Positions 56,957-64,000 of a DNA stretch of 64,000 bases are shown here, piece after piece. The DNA comes from Phoma sp. XZ068 (Eukaryota > Ascomycota > Dothideomycetes > Pleosporales > Didymellaceae): assembly GCA_004835665.1 (NCBI GenBank), contig RBKR01000005.1:1612001-1676000 (forward strand), read 5' to 3'. Within the stretch, counting starts at the first letter, position 1, and every line of letters begins with the position of its first letter. The translations under genes and the position numbers were made by a program. Below the pieces are notes generated by a model. The model was not told the DNA's origin. It saw nothing but the letters and a program-made list of their open reading frames with translations, and made no database searches.

Positions 56957-57421
56957 GGTGAGATTGGCACAGGTGGCTGCGCGGGCGGGATGAGGACTGC
57001 GAACCGGTGAACTGCTAATGAGTCTGCCCTGTGACTTCAAGTGAGGCTATGGAGGCTGCGGACAACGGCTCAGAGTACTATTGGCCTAGGAAAGACTGAA
57101 TTGACTCCATGTGAAAGAGCGCGAATGACCAGCTTCGTGCATAAAAAGGTCAATGAAGCTGGTCGCGAAAGGGTGGGGGAAAAGGATAGATCAGAGGAAG
57201 GTATGAATGTAGTGGGTTTGCGAGTGCATCGAGTTCGCTTGGATTGGTTGCATTGTTTATCATGCGCTGAGTGTGGACGTGCTTCCCTTTGACAATGGAA
57301 GCGGCGTTTCGCCATATTGGCCAATGCAGCTGCGTCGATTGACACTCGCGCAATTGCTCTCCTGAACTCCTATCACATTCTTCAAGCTTCTACGCGCGTG
57401 TGTATAAATCTTTTTCATATT
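56957..57421. other. Spacer
   Basis: 465 bp between the MFS gene start and the amidase stop, both minus strand. No gene seen. Confidence 0.5.
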
Positions 57422-59123
57422 TCAAAGAGCCTGCAGCACGGTCGCTGTCATGGCAAGAACCTTCTCTTCCTCAAGCCTCTTTGCAACGAGCTGTAGACTT
57501 ACCGGCATCCCATGCACAGCTTCAGAGTCATAACTATCATGGGCAGCTTGGCAGAAGTCGCTAAGCGCTTTATAATCCGCGACGGGCGTGTCAACTGCCT
57601 TGTCGACGAACACGCCACTAGGGAATGACACGGCAGAATAGTCGACGACGTTGTACACGCCAGTGTAGCCTACGTATTTGAAATCGCCGTGTTTGACGGT
57701 TGCGTACGGTGTTGTTGGACCTAAATATTATCGTCAGCGAACGAGCTACGCATAATGAGGCGGCACCTACACAGAATAGCATCTAACCCATCATAAGACA
57801 TCCATTGCTCGAGGTATTGACGTTGCAATTCGGTGCGCTCAAGATGCAGCTTCCACATGTCATACGTGCCCAGCTCTGTAGCATCTTCGTACATCTTCAT
57901 TTCGGGTCGCCATGGCTCACCAGTGGGTGCGAGGAGGGCCTCAACGCTCTTACCACCGTCTGCTACGAACATGCGAGCCTATATCAAAGTCAGCAGAGAA
58001 ACATTGCATACTCAAATGATCTTACCAGAAGTTGCAGGGCCTTGAGATGGAGTTGCTTTGGGTCCCATTCTACCAACTCGTGTCCAGCACTCCTTAACTT
58101 CTGTACCGTCTCCTTTAGAGCACGCGTGACAGGTGGTGTAGGTAAACATATCCCATCACTCCACATGACAGCAATCTTGAGCTGCTTTTTCGGTTCTGCA
58201 GACTGCCAGGGTATAGGCAACATCGTTGGATCAACCAGCCACGGCTTCGCATCGATGACTGCTTTTGAGTACATTGTGATATCTTCCAATGTCCTCGCCA
58301 TCGGTCCATTCACACTCTTGACGGCCTCCTGTCCCGCAAGCCCCGACCGGCACCTCTGCGTTGTGAACCGACCATGACTCGGGCGCAGCGTGAAGATACC
58401 GGTACATGCAGCAGGAATGCGCAAGCTTCCTCCAATATCAGTCCCGACACCAAGCGGACTGCCTCCAAAAGCAATCAGTGCTGATTCCCCGCCCGAAGAG
58501 CCGCCAGAAGTAAGGGCACGGTTCAGTGGGTTGACGGTGCGACCGAAGGTGTTATTGACAGATTCGGCGATCATCATCGCTGTGGGAACGTTTGTTTTGC
58601 AATACCGCACGGCACCCAGCTCTTGCAGTATGTCTACGAGTGTAGCATTGTACTCTGCAGGTTTGTCGACCAGAGACGTGAAGCCTACTGTGCTGTCTTT
58701 GCCTTTGATGTTGAAGTTGTCCTTGAGCGAGATTGGAAGGCCGTGGAATGGCCCTACAAGCTTTCCGGTCCGCTGAAGGTGATCATCGAGGGCTGCAGCA
58801 CTTTTGATGGCCTCGTCAAAAAAGACATCAGTCAAGCAGTTGGTGAGTTGATGTGCTGCTGCTGCGCGTTTGCAGAACGCCTTCGTCACCTCTGCTGAAC
58901 TCCAGGCTTTTGAAGCAATTTTTTGCAGGATGTCCGATGCATTGCTACCGGTAATCTCCAACTCTTTCTCTGAAAACCATCCTGATTGCTTGGGCCAGGG
59001 TGTAACGTCGAGTTGCGAATCTGGTGGTAGGAGATCCTTAGGGATGCGATACTCGGACGGAATGGATTCCGCAAGGGACGCTTGCTTCGCTTTGGCGATC
59101 TTTTCCCAATTTTGCTCAGACAT
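57422..59123 (-). CDS. Amidase (amidase-signature family, acetamidase-like)
   Basis: Hydrolyses a carboxamide to acid and ammonia through a Ser-cisSer-Lys triad. Exons 58026-59123, 57771-57978 and 57422-57720 give 534 residues; introns of 47 and 50 bp join family-typical sequence ('LKALQLL|ARMFVADGG' and 'LDAILCPTTPYATVKHG'). The catalytic Lys is in 'GLPISLKDNFNIKG'. The Gly/Ser-rich signature 'TSGGSSGGESALIAFGGSPL', continuing 'GVGTDIGGSLRIPA', holds both serines. Length and the C-terminal 'GYTGVYNVVDYSAVSFP' match fungal general amidases/acetamidases (AmdS-like), and no signal peptide is present, so it is cytosolic. The substrate cannot be told from sequence. It is head-to-head with a Dal5-type permease, which suggests the permease imports its substrate or a related compound. 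Confidence 0.94.
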
Positions 59124-59817
59124 GGTTTCTCACAATTCTCAGAACAACAACGCTGAATAGGGTCACGATGTCAATTAAAGCTTCTCAAGAAGCCTGAACC
59201 TCGGAGGTAAGCAATTGCACTACCAGCGTCAAGCGCTCGTTTCCCGCGTAAAGCTCCCCACCTTTCGGTTCATGTTCGCCGCGGGATATGACGATGCCGC
59301 CGCCACTTTCGCGACTTACTGGTTCGGTGCAGATCTATCCCAACCCCGCGCGCTGTGATTGACCAGCCAAAGCGTCATCCCCTGGGAATTGGTGGAGCGG
59401 AGGGCTTTACTTAACCTTCTTCGGGTACCCTCACGCAACACGTTGCCATTGCGTCCTTCACAGCAACTACCGCTGATAACGACTTTGACTCAAAGAAGGA
59501 ACCCGGAGACCCGACATCATATTGTTGGTATCTACATACGAGATAAGATGCTCATTTCGCCCGTCTCGAGTCAGGTTCACACATTATCGTCTCTGGCATA
59601 TCTCGCATCTGGCGTCTATCAGTTGCTCACTGGCGGGTGAACATTACCGAACCTTGACTTGGCGCTTCGTCGTGCCGGACCATATAAGGAAAGACCAACC
59701 GGTGCATATCATAAACGATTTGACAGAGAGGTGCCGCTGCTTACGCCCGAAAAGTCAAATACAACCTCTCAATCATACTCTGAGGACCCGGTGGCCTACC
59801 GAGCGATAGCAGTCGCG
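59124..59817. promoter_or_regulatory. Intergenic region shared by amidase and permease
   Basis: 694 bp between the two divergent start codons; if the genes are co-regulated the control sites must be here. No specific factor site is claimed. In-frame codons upstream of the permease start (from 59659) look like leader sequence. Confidence 0.5.
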
Positions 59818-61405
59818 ATGGCGAACAGCTTCATGCAATACCTTCGCGGTGACCATAATGCGCCTGGCGAGCGCAAGTTGGTCCGAAAGCTCGACTTCTT
59901 TATCCTTACTTTCTGCTGCCTCATGTACTTTCTGAACTACCTTGACCGCACAAACCTGAACAACGCCTATGTTTCTGGCATGAGAGAAGAGTTGCACTTC
60001 AAGGGGAACCAACTCAATCAAATCAACACCGTTTTCACCGTTGGGTACACGGTCGCTCAAGTCCCTTGCAACATAGCTCTGTACTACATAAAGCCGAGGT
60101 ACTTCTTTCCGGCATGCATGGTGAGTGCTACTCCGAGGCCGGACCTATTTGCGCTGACCTTGGACAGGTGGCATGGGCAGGCTTGACGATGGTTACAGCT
60201 GCGGCTCAGAAACCCCAAGATATAATGGCAATCCGCTTCTTCCAAGCTATGTTCGAGGCGTCGACTTTCGTTGGCACCCATTATATCCTAGGCTCGTGGT
60301 ACACCGAGAGGGAGCTGGGCAAGCGCTCAGGTATCTTTACGGCTTCTGGGCTCGCTGGTACTATGATAGGAGGTTTCATCCAGACCGGCATCCACTCTAG
60401 CATGGATGGATTGAATGGCTTGTCCGGGTGGAGGTGGCTGTTCGTGATTGACGGAATCATCACCTTACCTGTTGCACTGTACGGCTTCCTACTCTTCCCC
60501 GATACTCCCAGGAATACGAAAGCCCCGTATCTGAGTGCAGAAGAGAAGGCTCTTGCAATCTCGCGCGTTCCAGAAGTCTCGGAACGCACGCCCATCTCGC
60601 TGAGCTTCTTGAAACACTGCTTCTCGACATGGTACTGGTATTTCTTCGTCGTTCTATGGATTCTCGCTGGAGAAACCGAGTCTTTCAGTACCAACGCGCT
60701 GCTGGCTCTGTATATGAAGTCGCATCCAACCAACAAGTATACTGTTTCACAGCTGAACAACTACCCTACTGGTGTTCCTGCAGTCGGTATTGTGTCGACG
60801 TTATTTTGGGCGACCCTCACGGATTTCATGGGCGGCAAACGTTACCTTGGTAGGTCTATATCGTCTCCCCTTGCGCAGTCGCTGACAACATGGTAGTCGG
60901 ATACTGGATCGGTTTGACTGGCGTCATTACAAGTGCACTTATTCTGGCGTATCCGGGCAACACCACTATACATTTTGCGATGTACTATTGGGCTGGTAGC
61001 GTCTACGCGTGTCAGGCGACCTTCTTCGCGTGGGCAAATGATGTCCTTCGCTACGAAGAAGACAGCTTACGTGCTGTGGTAATCGCATCTATGAATATGG
61101 GTAGCAACGCTATCAACGCATGGTGGTCGATTGTCTTCTACGGTGCAAATTTCGCACCTTACTTCACACGAGGAATGTGGGCAATGATTGCTGTTTCAAT
61201 AGCAAGTGAGTTTGTACCGATTGCAATATTACGGGAGAGGTCAAGCTAATATCTGCCAGTGGCTTTGTGGACGGCGCTACTCGTATGGCAGCAGGTCCGC
61301 ACCGAGAAGAGAAGGGAAAGAGAAACCATCTCAACGACACTTGCGAACAAGGAGCAGGATCTAGAACAGACTCGTCAACTCGATCACACCGTCGAGAAAG
61401 TTTGA
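59818..61405 (+). CDS. MFS permease of the allantoate/Dal5 (anion:cation symporter) family
   Basis: Plasma membrane importer of small organic anions or vitamins. Exons 59818-60120, 60168-60849, 60897-61205 and 61260-61405 give 479 residues, the standard length; introns are 47, 47 and 54 bp. The N-terminus 'ERKLVRKLDFFILTFCCLMY' and 'NYLDRTNLNNAYVSGM' are hallmarks of this family. Further motifs are 'GYTVAQVPCNIALYY', 'RFFQAMFEASTFVGTHYILG' (region of helix 4) and 'GWRWLFVIDGIITLPVALYG'. The closest remembered relatives are nicotinate and vitamin carriers (Tna1-like), so nicotinate/nicotinamide-type compounds or allantoate-like amides are candidate cargoes. An in-frame ATG at 59659 would add 53 residues without family support. 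Confidence 0.93.
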
Positions 61406-62866
61406 GAGACTGCAGAACTCGTTGAGAAATTGCTTTCAATGCATCAACGTCGGTCATTCCAGAGAGGCAGTACCCCTGCAAGCGACTCATGTTCGAATTA
61501 GCTATGACGGAATGCAAACGAACTTCACCATAGACACACAGTTCTTAAAGCAGCAGGAACATATACAGGCCGCATCATGTGGTTTTCCATCTGACCATGA
61601 ACGATCGAGGGCCGACATCGCGACAGTTTCGCATGACCGGTTTTCCGCACCACAAAAGAAGTCTTCATCAAAACCCTTGGGTTATCCCACTTGCGGTGGC
61701 AATTGAAACACACTCGTTATTCCTGTCGTTGAGTCTGATTTTCAAAGGTCGTTTCACCTGCCCATAATCCTGACGGTGTTCATAACTCCATGCTTAAGAG
61801 TCTACTTCTACCTTGAGCCTAAATTGTATGAGAACATACAGAGCGCTTAACTATCTCATATTCCATAAAAAGTGTAAACGGGTTTCAACCGGTTCTGGTG
61901 CGTCGCTGTTCGGATGCTTGCGGATCGTAAAGCTACGAACTGACAGGTTTGCCATGTGGGATGAGCGACCACAAACGGCTTGCAACCTCCACTGTCGTCA
62001 TTGTCGACCCACTGGAAAAGAGTTCCTTTTCCGCCTGTTCGGGCGGCCGTTTTGCTTTTGCTCGATGACAGGCACTAGGAACTGTTCGTAACACTGTTGC
62101 AGGGATGTTCCTCATTCGTGGCACATTGAACACCAACGTTTAGCGCCGCCGAAACCCTGGTAATCCTGGACATCTTTCAAGTACAAGCGAGAACCTTGTA
62201 ACTACATGATCAACTTCCAAGGCAATCTTGCCTTCGATTCGTCAATGCCGACTTTTGGTTCTTATACGATCTCGGCCTTACCCAGCCTCGCGGTCTCAAA
62301 ACCAACGTCCAGGTCTTGCTTGCTTTTGCTGCAGCATATACCATGCCACAACACCCCATCTCTCGTCCGTGTAGTCGGTTTAGACCCTGATAGACGTCAT
62401 TGTCATCTTCCCCTTGACCGCGATGTGCATCTTCCTGGGTAGCAATCCCCCGGACCGCTTAGATCGGCGAATCGCAGACATCGGGAGCATGACCAGGACC
62501 CTGTTGATACGAACATGGCCGAAATGGGATGACGAAGAGGGTTGCGAGATCGTTCAGGGCCTGAGCCGTCGTTATATGCTGGCTATATCAGCTTTGCATA
62601 ACCCTCGTGCAGACCGTTCACAAAACATCCCAAGGTCTCCTCTCCTCCTCCCCAAGGGTTCAGTGCACTCCTGTACTCGGATTGAAGTAATCAGTGCACT
62701 AAGATTACTTGTATGCCCATTTCCTAGCCACTACTCACATCTCTCCCTATCTTGAAGGCACATACATTTGCAACTATCCTTAGCAGCCGGGCAACAGTGC
62801 ACGTACATGGCTGCCACAAGCCCGCTTCCTCTATTTTACGGTCAACAGCTCTCAGACGGTACCATA
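61406..62866. other. Intergenic region, no gene seen
   Basis: 1.5 kb between two plus-strand genes. Frames here are short (under 125 codons) and lack features. Confidence 0.5.
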
Positions 62867-64000
62867 ATGGAGTCTCCTACCATACCTCGTCACCACAGCT
62901 CCCGGGAGTCCCGGAAAAAGCTTCTCCAGCTTCCATCGGAACCACACCAGGCACATATCGAACCCACCCTGGATCCCATCTCGCCAATGTCTCCTATGGA
63001 TACCACCAACGCCTTTGGAATAACAACCGAACCCACAGCACCGCGACAAAGTGCCGTGTTGAGAATCCGCGGCTACTCGGATCCCAGCGCCTACGGGCCC
63101 CCAGGACATGGCTACGATGAGCGCGCCGCCGCAGAGGATGACTACTACCGGCGCAAATCCGAGAGGCGCACTACGCGCCGCGAAAGCCGGACAACTGCTC
63201 ACACACACAGAGCTCCTTATGTAGATGAGTACTCGGACGACGAGGACCACGTCACCTACCGTCGCCGACCAAACCGCCAGCACCGCCGCCCACCTGCTGC
63301 AAATGAGCGTTACGGTTCCACCCCGGGTCGGATTTCCGTGGACAACTCGAGCCGCTTATTCGAAGAAGACTCTCCTGTCAGTAGGAAAGGATACGCGATA
63401 TACTACGACTCGGACCGGGATACACCTCGCAAGCGCCTCTACGCCGCCGCAGCCGCCGCATCAGGCAACGGCGGACGCAAGCCGCCCAGCACAGGCGAAG
63501 TCATGCGGCTGCCGTGGACGATGTGGATGAACTCCAACGCAAAGAACCACTTCGTCGCCTTTGTCGGTGAATTCGTCGGCACGACTATGTTCCTCTTCTT
63601 CGCATTCGCTGGCACCCAAGTCGCTAACATCGGATCCAACGCTTCCACCGACTCTAAAGACTCTAACACCACGACCGGCGAGGCGACGGGCTTCAGCCCA
63701 ACGGTCCTACTGTACATCTCCGTCGTGTTTGGATTCAGTCTCATGGTCAACGTATGGATTTTCTTCCGCATCAGCGGCGGCTTGTTCAACCCCGCTGTTA
63801 CCTTCGCGATGCTGCTCTGTCGGGCAATCAGTCCGATTCGCGCCTCGCTTTTGCTGGTCGCACAGGTGGCCGGAAGTATATTCAGTAGTTTCCTCGTCAG
63901 CGTCATGTTCCCCACTAGCTTCAACGTGCGGACGACACTGAGTTCCGGCACGGGGCTAGCGAGGGGCGTGTTCATCGAGGCTGTTCTCACAGCCGAATTG
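62867..64000 (+). CDS. Aquaporin-like (MIP family) channel, 3'-truncated by the window edge
   Basis: The frame runs from the ATG at 62867 to the window end (378 codons, no stop), so the gene is partial. The first 220 residues are a hydrophilic, Arg/Tyr/Asp-rich cytoplasmic tail with an Ala-rich run near 190, much longer than in bacterial aquaporins but common in fungi. The channel starts at 'HFVAFVGEFVGTTMFLFFAF'. A loop with several Asn/Thr/Ser residues follows ('NASTDSKDSNTTTGEATG'), and the first NPA box is at residues 308-310 in 'SGGLFNPAVTFAMLL'. The second NPA half lies beyond the window. Whether it carries water, glycerol or neither cannot be told without that half. Confidence 0.9.
   Translation, partial: MESPTIPRHHSSRESRKKLLQLPSEPHQAHIEPTLDPISPMSPMDTTNAFGITTEPTAPRQSAVLRIRGYSDPSAYGPPGHGYDERAAAEDDYYRRKSERRTTRRESRTTAHTHRAPYVDEYSDDEDHVTYRRRPNRQHRRPPAANERYGSTPGRISVDNSSRLFEEDSPVSRKGYAIYYDSDRDTPRKRLYAAAAAASGNGGRKPPSTGEVMRLPWTMWMNSNAKNHFVAFVGEFVGTTMFLFFAFAGTQVANIGSNASTDSKDSNTTTGEATGFSPTVLLYISVVFGFSLMVNVWIFFRISGGLFNPAVTFAMLLCRAISPIRASLLLVAQVAGSIFSSFLVSVMFPTSFNVRTTLSSGTGLARGVFIEAVLTAEL

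Overview
This window is nuclear DNA of a filamentous ascomycete (Pezizomycotina; a Dothideomycete is my best guess, held loosely). The evidence is short introns of about 46-57 bp with GT...AG ends and CTAAC-type branch sites, small intergenic gaps, fungal-only families (GH81 glucanase, Zn2Cys6 factor, Dal5-type permease) and eukaryotic housekeeping genes (Utp14, Rok1, Atp20, mitochondrial LysRS, FRG1, a PPIL4-type cyclophilin). There is no sign of operons, rRNA, tRNA or CRISPR. I rebuilt spliced models by hand; exon coordinates are in each entry.

Layout. 1-5.4 kb: 3' part of UTP14 and a GH81 endo-1,3-beta-glucanase that seems to lack a secretion signal. 5.4-13.2 kb: a gene-poor, lower-GC stretch with two unrecognised orphan genes. 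13.2-19.3 kb: PPIL4-type cyclophilin (minus strand), a 2.7 kb spacer and a Zn2Cys6 regulator whose zinc cluster sits on its own cassette-like exon. 19.3-22.3 kb: an AT-rich stretch without intact genes, possibly repeat-induced-mutation debris. 22.3-31 kb: an unrecognised 770-residue protein, a secreted tandem-repeat protein (27-bp repeats) and a small proline/serine-rich protein. 31-42.3 kb: a 1342-residue disordered protein with a C-terminal membrane hairpin, mitochondrial lysyl-tRNA synthetase, a zinc alcohol/formaldehyde-type dehydrogenase and an orphan with two internal duplications. 42.8-47.8 kb: a divergent pair, FRG1 and a 2-oxoglutarate-oxygenase-like gene, followed by a membrane acyltransferase. 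49.7-57 kb: ROK1, ATP20 and an MFS transporter with a very long N-terminal tail, all on the minus strand. 57.4-61.4 kb: an amidase and a Dal5-type permease in divergent orientation, a plausible two-gene uptake and hydrolysis unit. 62.9 kb to the end: the 5' part of an aquaporin-like gene.

Most of the window is ordinary core genome. The items I would look at first are the secreted repeat protein, the cassette-exon transcription factor, the amidase-permease pair, the duplicated-module orphan at 41.3-42.3 kb, and the orphan at 6.8-9.6 kb with an in-frame stop inside its acidic tail. I did not find a clear multi-gene system of a new kind.
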